Origin: Pseudomonas putida
Lineage (GTDB): Bacteria; Pseudomonadota; Gammaproteobacteria; Pseudomonadales; Pseudomonadaceae
Direction of reading: 5' to 3'
DNA: 64,000 nucleotides
Assembly (NCBI RefSeq): GCF_001636055.1
Contig: NZ_CP011789.1
Span: 5,394,001-5,458,000, forward strand
Every line of letters begins with the position of its first letter. Position 1 is the first letter of the stretch. Positions 40,766-48,609 of the stretch are shown here, one piece after another. The position numbers and the translations under genes are program-made. The notes beneath the pieces were generated by a model. The model saw only the letters and a program-made list of their open reading frames with translations, made no database searches and was not told the origin of the DNA.

Positions 40766-41980
40766 ATGATCCCTAATCGCTCTCGCTCAGACCTTGCCCT
40801 GCTCCTGCTCGCCCTGCTGGCCGGTGCGCTGCTGGGCGTCTGGCAGCCGGACCTGGCGGTGCAGATGAAGCCGCTCAGTGACCTGTTCATTTCCATCATC
40901 GGCGTCTGTGCCCCGGTGGTGATGTTCATCCTGGTCTGCTCCAGCACCGCCGCCCTGAGCGACTACCGCGCCACCGCCCGCCTCGGCCTCAAGGCCATGG
41001 CCTACTGGCAACTGATGTCGTTGCTTTCGCTGCTGATTGGCCTGGTGGTGGCTTTGCTGCTGCGCCCTGGTGCGGGGTTGGAAAGCTCCAGCCATGTGTG
41101 GTCGGTGCCGCTGCTGGCCGGCGACGGTCCGATGCTCTCCCGCCTGCCGACCCTGCTGCTCGACTCGCTGGAAGAAAGCCCGATCCTCAAGGTGCTGCTG
41201 GCCGCGTTGGTGTGTGGCCTGCTGCTGGGGCGCAGCGGCGAAACCGGCCGGCGCCTGGCCCGCCAGCTCGACCGGACCATGGCCTGGATGTTCCGCATCA
41301 TGCGCCTGATCGTCAGCTTCGCGCCGCTGGCCGCGTTTGGTGCCATCGCCTTCATCATCGGCAAGTACGGCCTGGACGCCGCCATTCCCCTGGCCAAGTT
41401 CGTCGTTGCTGCCTACGCCGCGTGCCTGGCCTACCTGTTGCTGGTGCCGCTGCTGGTGATGCGTCTGCTCGGCTGTCGCCTGGCGCGGCTGGTGGGCTAC
41501 ATCAAGGAAGAATTGCTGCTGGTGATCTCGACCGGTTCGTCGGTGGCCGCCCTGCCGCGCCTGGTGGAAAAGCTCGAAGCGGCGGGTTGCGACAGCCAGA
41601 CCCTGCGCCTGACCCTCACTGCCGGCTACAGCTTCAACCTCAATGGCTCGAGCCTGTACCTGATCGTCGCGGTGCTGTTTCTCGCACAGCTTGGGCATAT
41701 CGACCTGACTCCCTCGCTGCTGGCGACCATCGTGCTGGTCAGCCTGTTCACCTCGCTCGGCTCGACCAGCGTGGCCGGCTCGGCCTTCGTCACCCTGGCG
41801 GCGACCTTGAGCGTGCTGGACATCGTGCCGCTGGAGAGCATCGGTTTGCTGATTGGCGTGGAGCGGCTGATGAAATGCCGGTCGGTGACCAATGTGGTGG
41901 GCAATTGTGTGGCGTGCCTGGCGATTGCCTGGTGGCACGGGAAGGTGGATCGAGGGCGGTTGCGCGAGGTGTTGGGTTAG
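40766..41980 (+). CDS. Dicarboxylate/amino acid:cation symporter (DAACS family)
   Basis: This 404-residue membrane protein is of the GltP/DctA/SstT group. It has eight helices and two re-entrant loops; the first hairpin is STGSSVAALPRLVEKLEAAG (family form SSxATLP), and the substrate and ion site lies in GYSFNLNGSSLYLIVAVLFL, the equivalent of NxDGT. The usual Asp in NxDG is replaced by Leu-Asn (NLNGSS). It would take up dicarboxylates or acidic or neutral amino acids with protons or sodium. It is divergent from the LysR gene. Confidence 0.83.
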   Translation: MIPNRSRSDLALLLLALLAGALLGVWQPDLAVQMKPLSDLFISIIGVCAPVVMFILVCSSTAALSDYRATARLGLKAMAYWQLMSLLSLLIGLVVALLLRPGAGLESSSHVWSVPLLAGDGPMLSRLPTLLLDSLEESPILKVLLAALVCGLLLGRSGETGRRLARQLDRTMAWMFRIMRLIVSFAPLAAFGAIAFIIGKYGLDAAIPLAKFVVAAYAACLAYLLLVPLLVMRLLGCRLARLVGYIKEELLLVISTGSSVAALPRLVEKLEAAGCDSQTLRLTLTAGYSFNLNGSSLYLIVAVLFLAQLGHIDLTPSLLATIVLVSLFTSLGSTSVAGSAFVTLAATLSVLDIVPLESIGLLIGVERLMKCRSVTNVVGNCVACLAIAWWHGKVDRGRLREVLG

Positions 41981-42082
41981 AACAAGCTCGCTCTCAAATG
42001 GGTGGCAGCCGTTGAAGTGCAGATGGATAGCGGGGTTCTCACACCCTTCTCTTTCAGGGGGTTCGCATGTCATTGCGTGAGG

Positions 42083-42190
42083 GCTGACAGGTGCTTGCCT
42101 GAAGCTTTTCAGCGCCTGTGAGATCGAGCGCCGCCCGCGCGGCGCTCGATCTCATAGGTGCTGAAAACCTTTCGGCAGGCACCTGCCAGC
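42083..42190. repeat. 108-base near-palindrome
   Basis: Two arms of about 51 bases are complementary with few mismatches. The innermost 16 bases (tgagatcgagcgccgc and its inverse) are perfect, with a 4-base loop; the outer parts pair gctgacaggtgcttgcc with ggcaggcacctgccagc. It lies in the 647-base gene-free region after the symporter gene. It may act as a terminator or be a small mobile palindrome. Confidence 0.8.
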
Positions 42191-42419
42191 CTCTACACAA
42201 ACACCTTGAAAGGCATAGCTCTCAAACCCGGCTCACCCTGTGGCGCCCCAGGGAAGTTAGTCCCGATGCTTATCTTCAACAACAGAGAAACGGCTGTGTG
42301 ACGCGCAGGATAATTCCCAAGCAACCTTGAACTGAAGGGATGTCGGCGAGATTCGGAGTTTTCTGAAGTATGAAGACACCGCCGCTCCACAGGCATCCAC
42401 CACATCTGTAGGAGCAACA

Positions 42420-42620
42420 GTCTTGCTCAAAATCTTAGAGCCAGCCCAATCCCTGTGGGAGCGGGCTGGTCCCGCGATCGGGCGCGAAGCGGCCGTAAAA
42501 TCAGGCGCTAAGGTGTATCTGGACGTCTCTCGGTTGCCTGGTTTGCGGCCGCTTCGCGCCCGATCGCGGGACCAGCCCGCTCCCACAGGGATTGGGCACG
42601 CCTTAGATTTTTGAGATTGC
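42420..42620. repeat. Perfect 50-bp inverted repeat with REP cores and flank motif
   Basis: Arms at 42445-42494 and 42547-42596 are identical inverse copies (50 of 50), each containing a REP core, a ggtcccgcgatcgggcgcga stretch and gcggcc. The loop is 52 bases. The extended flank motif stands outside the arms, better kept on the left (tcttgctcaaaatct) than on the right. It lies at the 3' end of the leftward lyase gene. Confidence 0.9.
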
Positions 42621-42627
42621 GATGCCG

Positions 42628-44220
42628 TTATTGCCCGGCGAGCTTGTCGAAGGCCTTGTCCAGCGCCGCATCGGCATCCACCAGCTTCTGCCGGTGCAGC
42701 TTCATCCAGTCCTGGTCCGCCGCCAGGCGCTTGCCCGCTTCCATCAGCATGCGCCGCACTTCGTTCGGCTGTGGCCCACCAGTGCCCTGGCGACTCTCGA
42801 CCATCGCCCGTGGCGACAGGCTGGCGCGGAAGGCGGTCTCGCTCAGCGGCAGCTGGTCGTCCTGCCATTTGTACTTCTTCGCGGCCTGGGTATAGAGCGC
42901 CTGGGCATCGGCGTAGGCGAAGTCCTTGGGCAGCGTGCCCTCGGCACGGGCCTTCTCGACGATCAGCGAGGCAAAGCTGTGGCCGATGCGGAACGGCACG
43001 TGGTGCTGGCGCTCCAGGGTGTCGGCCAGCTCCATCGACGTGGTCCAGTCTGCGTCCAGTTCCTCTTCGGCCCGAGCAGCGTTGATCTGCAGGGCATCGA
43101 GCACCAGGTCCATGCGCTCGAACATTTCGTTGGCCGACTTGAACAGCCCCAGATCGTCGAACGCGGCCTTGTAGTCGGTCATACCGGTAGTGACGTTATG
43201 CGCTCGCACGGTGGTGGCGTTGGCCAGCCCGACCACATCGGAGGCCGACTCGCGGGTGCGCATCAGCAAGCCCGGGTTGCGCTTCTGCGGCATGGCGCTG
43301 CTGGTGTAGGTCGAACCCTCGTCGAGCAGCAGCCACGGGCGGGTCTGGTGGTACTGGGTGTGGATATCGCCAATGATCGCGCCCACGCGAATGGCCGACG
43401 ACGAGGCAATGCTCGCAGCCTCCAGCGGAATGTCGTAGGTCGACACCTGGCTGGCATCCAGCGAGTTCTCACGCAGGCCATCGAAGCCCAAGAGCGTTGC
43501 CAGGCGCTCGCGGTTGAGCGGGTAACCGGAGTTGGCCAGCACCGCGGTGCCCATCGGGCTCAGGTTCAGGCGCGCATAGAGGTCATGGATGCGCTGGGCA
43601 TCGCGCTGGAACGACGCCTCGTAGGCCAGCAGGTAGTGGGCGTAGCTGATCGGCATGGCCTGCACGCCGTTGGTGTAGGCCGGCACCAGAGTGTCGACGT
43701 TGACCGAGGCCAGCTTGAGCAGACGCTGGCGGGTGGCGTTCAGGGCGTCGCTGTAGTCCAGCACTTCGGCGCGCAGCGAGGCCAGGCGATAGGTGGCGTA
43801 CATGTCCTGGCGGCTGCGCCCGGAGTGGATCAACGAAGCCTGCGGACCAATCTTGTCGATCATCACCTGCTCAAGCTGCAACACATCGCTGGGGCGCTTG
43901 CCGTCGGGCTGCTTGGCCTGGTCGATGGCATAGCGCACGCCGCCGGCGATCACCTTGCCCTGGTCGGCCGGCACGATGCCCTGCTCGGTAAGCATGACGA
44001 TGGAGGCCTTGTTGATGCGGTTGAGCCAGTCGAACTGGCTTTCCTGCTGGCCCCCCTTGAGCGCGGACTTGTCGACGGTGGCGCCGATCTTGCGCGCCTG
44101 CTCGGCGCATTCGGCGGTGGTCTTGCACGGCAGGTCGGCAGTGTTGGCGGCCTGGGCCGTGGCAGCGGCGAACAGGGCGTAGGTAATGGCCAGGTAGAGC
44201 GGGGTCTTTCTTGTTGTCAT
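42628..44220 (-). CDS. Exported argininosuccinate lyase-family protein
   Basis: This protein of about 530 residues belongs to the fumarase/aspartase superfamily and is closest to argininosuccinate lyase in layout: HSGRSRQDMYATYRLASLRA, and the signature SSAMPQKRNPGLL. Unlike cytoplasmic ArgH, it begins with a signal peptide (MTTRKTPLYLAITYALFAAA, ending AQA) and has Cys in LPCKTTAEC near the mature start. It should therefore act in the periplasm. The ATG at 44220 has CGGAACCGAAACC before it. The normal product pair would be arginine and fumarate, but no reaction can be assigned. It is divergent from the two-partner secretion operon. Confidence 0.8.
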   Translation of the reverse strand: MTTRKTPLYLAITYALFAAATAQAANTADLPCKTTAECAEQARKIGATVDKSALKGGQQESQFDWLNRINKASIVMLTEQGIVPADQGKVIAGGVRYAIDQAKQPDGKRPSDVLQLEQVMIDKIGPQASLIHSGRSRQDMYATYRLASLRAEVLDYSDALNATRQRLLKLASVNVDTLVPAYTNGVQAMPISYAHYLLAYEASFQRDAQRIHDLYARLNLSPMGTAVLANSGYPLNRERLATLLGFDGLRENSLDASQVSTYDIPLEAASIASSSAIRVGAIIGDIHTQYHQTRPWLLLDEGSTYTSSAMPQKRNPGLLMRTRESASDVVGLANATTVRAHNVTTGMTDYKAAFDDLGLFKSANEMFERMDLVLDALQINAARAEEELDADWTTSMELADTLERQHHVPFRIGHSFASLIVEKARAEGTLPKDFAYADAQALYTQAAKKYKWQDDQLPLSETAFRASLSPRAMVESRQGTGGPQPNEVRRMLMEAGKRLAADQDWMKLHRQKLVDADAALDKAFDKLAGQ

Positions 44221-44507
44221 GGTTTCGGTTCCGCGAGTGTGTCGCTCAGGAGGGGCGAACATGGCGGGATGCTAGCGGCGGGTTTGGAAGATTAAAAATA
44301 TATTAAAAATATCCAACCAATATCTCTCTAGTATGGAGAGCGGCGATGGCAACTTGATACTTTCAAGATATCAAGACACTCGATTCAAGATATTTTATCT
44401 CGGCAAAAACCGCTGCTAGGATCGGCGCCATAACTCCAATCAAACCGGCCGATCCCCACACACTGCCACGGGATACGACCGGCACCGCACTCTTACGAGG
44501 TGGTTAC
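44221..44507. promoter_or_regulatory. AT-rich divergent promoter region with repeats
   Basis: These 287 bases between the periplasmic lyase and the secretion operon are far more AT-rich than the genes on both sides. They contain cttgata (44353-44359) with its inverse tatcaag (44369-44375), and the direct repeat ttcaagata at 44362-44370 and 44384-44392 (22 bases apart). These are likely operator or promoter elements; no regulator gene lies beside it. Confidence 0.6.
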
Positions 44508-45524
44508 ATGCCGCATCACGCTCTGCGCACATTCGCCCGCTCCCTGCTGCTCCTGGCCGCCAGCCTGCTGGCCGTCCAGGCCGTCGCCGCCCCCCAGACC
44601 CTGCGCCTGGGCGACACTGCCCCCTACAACTTCCTTGCCTTCGCCAACAACGACCTGCAGCGTGCCAGCCTGCCCGTGCAGCGCGCCGTGGTGCTGCTGC
44701 ATGGTGTGCGCCGCAACGCCGACGACTATTACGACAGCGGCGAAAAGCTGCTGGAAAACGCGGGTTTCAGCGCCAGCGACACCTTGCTGCTGGCGCCCAA
44801 CTTCCTCACCCCCAGCGACCGCCGTGCCGGCGACGACATGCCGCTGTGGCCCAAGGACAAGTGGATGCACGGCACCGAGTCGCAGAGCGGGCGCGCCGGT
44901 ATCGCCGGTTTCACCGTGCTCGACGACCTGCTCACCTACCTCGGCAACCGCCAGCATTTCCCGGCACTGAAGGAAATCGTGCTCATCGGTCACTCCGCCG
45001 GTGGTCAGTTGATGCAGCGCTACACCCTGCTCGGCGACGGCGACCAACGCCTGCGCGCCAGCGGCATCCAGGTGCGCTACGTGGTGTCGAGCCCCTCGTC
45101 CTACCTCTACCTGGACGACAACCGCGTGCAGGACGGCGCCTTCAAGCCGGTGCTCACGGTCATGTGCCCAAGCTACAACCAATACCGCTATGGCCTGGAG
45201 CGGGCACCGGCGTACTTCACCCGCCAGGGCCTGAACGCCACCCAGGTGTTCCAGCGCTATGCCGCACGCAACCTGACCTACATGGTCGGCGAGCTCGACA
45301 ACAAACCGGACGACCGGGTCATGGACCGCGCCTGTGGCGCTGCCATGCAGGGCGCTACCCGTGTCGAGCGTCAGCTCAACTACCTGCGCTACGAAGCCTT
45401 CCTCGCGCAGAAATGGCACATCCCCATCGACCACCTGCAATTCCAGGTCAGTAAGGTCGGCCATAACGCCGCCCGCCTGTTCGCCGCGAAAAGCGTTGCC
45501 AGGACCCTGTTCCCGACCCGCTGA
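44508..45524 (+). CDS. Exported alpha/beta-hydrolase
   Basis: This 338-residue protein has a signal peptide (residues 1-28, SLLLLAASLLAVQAVAA). Its alpha/beta-hydrolase core has the nucleophile motif GHSAGG, with Ser at about residue 165, the oxyanion region VVLLHGVRRN, and a C-terminal His in KVGHNAARLFA. It resembles secreted esterases or PHB-depolymerase-like enzymes. It is the first gene of a rightward four-gene operon; the TpsB gene starts 42 bases later. A role in trimming or modifying the exoprotein or its environment is conceivable. It has GAGG before the ATG. Confidence 0.8.
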   Translation: MPHHALRTFARSLLLLAASLLAVQAVAAPQTLRLGDTAPYNFLAFANNDLQRASLPVQRAVVLLHGVRRNADDYYDSGEKLLENAGFSASDTLLLAPNFLTPSDRRAGDDMPLWPKDKWMHGTESQSGRAGIAGFTVLDDLLTYLGNRQHFPALKEIVLIGHSAGGQLMQRYTLLGDGDQRLRASGIQVRYVVSSPSSYLYLDDNRVQDGAFKPVLTVMCPSYNQYRYGLERAPAYFTRQGLNATQVFQRYAARNLTYMVGELDNKPDDRVMDRACGAAMQGATRVERQLNYLRYEAFLAQKWHIPIDHLQFQVSKVGHNAARLFAAKSVARTLFPTR

Positions 45525-45566
45525 CGCCGTTCGCACTTCCTACAAAAACAACAAAAAGAATCTGCC

Positions 45567-48500
45567 ATGACCCGGACTTATCTCGCCGCCTCCGTGCGCC
45601 GGGCGTTGCACCCGCGCGCCCTGACCTTCCTCACCGCCGCCGTGCTCGCCGGCCAGGCCCAGGGTGAAACCCTGCCCAGCGCCGGCTCACTGTTCGACAC
45701 CAACCGCGACAGCTTGCGCCCGGCGCAGCGCAGCCAGCAGCCCCAAGGCAACGTGCGCATCGAGGCCGAGGACGACCAGCGCCAGGCCCAGGGCACTACC
45801 CAGGCGGGCCCGTCGTTCAGCTTCAAGGTCACGGCCTTCAAGCTCACCGGCAACCGCGAGATCAGCGAATCGCGCCTGCAACAGGAATTGCAGAACGACC
45901 TCGGCCGCGAACTCGACCTCAACGGCTTGCGCGCCGCCGCCGACCGAGTCACCGCGCTGTACCGCAGCCGCGGTTACCTGGTGGCCCGCGCCTACCTGCC
46001 GCCGCAGGAAATCGAAGGCGGCGTGGTCACCCTTGAGGTGCGTGAGGGCAAGGTCGGCACGGTGCGCACCGAGCCGGGCCCGGGTGTGCGCCTGAATGCC
46101 GGCATGCAGCAGCGTTTCGTCGACGCACTGCCCAGCGGCAGCGTGATTCGCGAGCAGGACATGGAGCGCGTACTGCTGCGCCTCTCCGATATCGCCGGGG
46201 TTTCCGTGCGCGCGGTTCTGCAACCCTCGCGCCAGCCGGGCGCCGTCGACATCGTACTGAAGTTGAGCGAGATGACTGCCTGGACCGGCCGGGTCAGTTT
46301 CGACAACTACGGCAACTACTACACCGGCAGCAACCGGATGAGCACCAACGTCAGCCTCAACGACGCCTTCGGCTTCGGCGAGAGCCTGTACTTCAACAAC
46401 CAGGCCAGCTTCGAGGGCCTGGATATCAAGGGCGTGGGCATGCGCTTGCCGCTGGGTGCCAGCGGCATCAGCGTCGGCGCCAGCTACGCCGAGATGGACT
46501 ACAGCATCGGCAAGGGCCTGAAGACCGCCAACGCCAGCGGCAGCGCCGAGGTTTCGGCACTGTTCGTCGATGCCTCGCTGCTGCGCAGCCGCGACGCCAA
46601 CATCGGCCTGAACCTGGCGCAGGAACACCGTTACTTCGACGACGCCGCTGGCGCCTTCGAGGTGCGCAAGAGCGCCGTGTTCCGAGGCCTGACCCTGTAC
46701 GGCGACTGGCGTGACGGCTGGGCCGGCAGCAACCGCTGGAGCCTGGGCTATGGCATCGGCCACCTGGACAAGAACACCCCGCTCGACGCAGCCCTCGACG
46801 CGCTGACTGCCGAGGCCGCCGGCACCTACCACAAGGGCACCCTGTCGTTCAGCCGCCTGCAGGCGCTCGGCGGCGGTTACTCGCTGTATGCCGCCATCAG
46901 CGGTCAGTGGGCCGACAAGAACCTCGACAGCTCGGAGAAATTCACCCTCGGCGGCCCCAACGGCGTGCGCGCCTACGGGGTCGGCGAAGCGGCCGGTGAC
47001 GAAGGCCTGCTCGGCCGGGTCGAGCTGCGCAAGTACCTGGGCAACATCCATGGCGCCATCGCCGAAGGTGCGCTGTTCGCCGATGCGGGGCGGGTGAAGG
47101 TCAACAAGAAGCCCTGGGACGACAGCGAGAACAGCCTCAGCCGCCACGGCTACGGGGTGGGCCTGAACATCTATCACCGCGACCTGGTGATGAACGCCAG
47201 CCTGGCCTTCTCCAACGGCGACGGTCCGACCAGCGACGAGCGCGACGCCAAGCGTTTCTGGCTCTCGGTCAGCGGCTCGCCGCAGGCCTTCGCGGGCCTG
47301 GCCAAAGACCTCGGCACCCGCGAGGACTTTCGTGACAAGAGCACCGAGCTGACCCTCTACGGCTCGCTGGGCCTGGTGCCCGAGTACGTCGATCGGCGCG
47401 ACTCGACCCGCGCGGCCCCCGCCGACCAGAGCAAACTGGCCACGCCCAACGGGCGCAACATGAACAGCTACCTGCGTGCCCGCGACAACGTTTCTTATGT
47501 CGGTGCCCGTGCCGGTATCCCGATCAACGACACCTCGCGCTTCCTGTGGCAGCTCGAATACGGCATCTCGGTCAACTACACGCTGTCGGGCGACGAAACC
47601 GCGCCCAAGTCGATTTCGCCCAACACCCGCCTGCGCAACTCCGCCGTGGCCTTCGACGACGACCGCTACGGCACCCTGCTCTACGGGGTCTGGGACATGC
47701 CGCTCAAGGAGAGCACCACCAGCCTCGATCCGTTCAACGGCAAGACCGCTGGCGCCTACTACAACATCATCGGCTCGCCGGGCTTCAACGTCAGCATGGC
47801 CAGCAACGTCAACGGCCCGGCCAGCAGGGCCGACAGCAGCGAAAGCTCCGATGCCGCGTTCAACCGGCGCCAGTCCGGCATGGTCGCCTGGTGGTCGCCG
47901 GAGTGGAACGGCCTGACGCTCAAGCTGGCCTACTCCAACAACGGCACCCGAGCCGCCGAAGACGTCGACAACGGCTACCTCTATGGCGGCAGCCTGACGT
48001 ACCAGAACGGTGGCTTCACCGCGGTGGCTGCGGCCGAGCGCCATGTCGACTACTTCGGCATCGCCAGCCTTGGCCGCAACTCGCGTGGGGTCGGCAGCAA
48101 CACCCACGTCACCGACGGCACATCGTCCAACGACTACAGCTACCGCCTGGGCCTGGGCTACCAGATCGGCAACACCCAGCTGTCGCTGGTGGCAGACGAA
48201 CTGCACTACGCCGAGGATGGCGTGGTGAACAACAGCCTCAACGTCAGCGACCTGTCCGACTACAAGCGCCGCGCCTACATGCTCGGCGTCAGCCACCGCC
48301 TCGGCGCCTGGCGCCTGCGTGCCAGCTACGCCCGCGCCCTGGCCGGCGATTGCAAGATGATCTCGGCGGCCGGTTATCAGTGCGACACCAGTGGCATGGG
48401 TGCACGCCAGTACGCCCTGGGCGTGGGTTATCGCCTGAGCCGCAACAGCGAGATCTTCGCCCACTACGTGCTGCTGCAGAACGAGTCGCTGGCCAACTAC

Positions 48501-48599
48501 AACTTCGCCGTGGTCGGCGCCTTTGCCGCCAGCGGCTACTCGCCGGGCGTGGGCACCACGATCAACGCCATCGGCACCGGCTTCAACTATTCGTTCTGA
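45567..48599 (+). CDS. TpsB two-partner secretion transporter fused to a porin-like barrel
   Basis: This 1010-residue outer-membrane protein has a signal peptide (residues 1-34). POTRA-type domains lie around residues 85-230 (FKVTAFKLTGNREISESRLQ, YRSRGYLVARAYLPPQEIEG). The ShlB/FhaC barrel follows, with the VRGY-type motif GGPNGVRAYGVGEAAGDEG (about 462-480). A usual TpsB ends near residue 560-590. Here the frame goes on for about 415 residues that read like a Gram-negative porin (LTLYGSLGLVPEYVDRRD at about 596 and GTGFNYSF at the end). The C-terminal Phe is the usual last residue. The TpsA gene starts 10 bases after the stop. Confidence 0.85.
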   Translation: MTRTYLAASVRRALHPRALTFLTAAVLAGQAQGETLPSAGSLFDTNRDSLRPAQRSQQPQGNVRIEAEDDQRQAQGTTQAGPSFSFKVTAFKLTGNREISESRLQQELQNDLGRELDLNGLRAAADRVTALYRSRGYLVARAYLPPQEIEGGVVTLEVREGKVGTVRTEPGPGVRLNAGMQQRFVDALPSGSVIREQDMERVLLRLSDIAGVSVRAVLQPSRQPGAVDIVLKLSEMTAWTGRVSFDNYGNYYTGSNRMSTNVSLNDAFGFGESLYFNNQASFEGLDIKGVGMRLPLGASGISVGASYAEMDYSIGKGLKTANASGSAEVSALFVDASLLRSRDANIGLNLAQEHRYFDDAAGAFEVRKSAVFRGLTLYGDWRDGWAGSNRWSLGYGIGHLDKNTPLDAALDALTAEAAGTYHKGTLSFSRLQALGGGYSLYAAISGQWADKNLDSSEKFTLGGPNGVRAYGVGEAAGDEGLLGRVELRKYLGNIHGAIAEGALFADAGRVKVNKKPWDDSENSLSRHGYGVGLNIYHRDLVMNASLAFSNGDGPTSDERDAKRFWLSVSGSPQAFAGLAKDLGTREDFRDKSTELTLYGSLGLVPEYVDRRDSTRAAPADQSKLATPNGRNMNSYLRARDNVSYVGARAGIPINDTSRFLWQLEYGISVNYTLSGDETAPKSISPNTRLRNSAVAFDDDRYGTLLYGVWDMPLKESTTSLDPFNGKTAGAYYNIIGSPGFNVSMASNVNGPASRADSSESSDAAFNRRQSGMVAWWSPEWNGLTLKLAYSNNGTRAAEDVDNGYLYGGSLTYQNGGFTAVAAAERHVDYFGIASLGRNSRGVGSNTHVTDGTSSNDYSYRLGLGYQIGNTQLSLVADELHYAEDGVVNNSLNVSDLSDYKRRAYMLGVSHRLGAWRLRASYARALAGDCKMISAAGYQCDTSGMGARQYALGVGYRLSRNSEIFAHYVLLQNESLANYNFAVVGAFAASGYSPGVGTTINAIGTGFNYSF

Positions 48600-48609
48600 G
48601 GAGACGACC

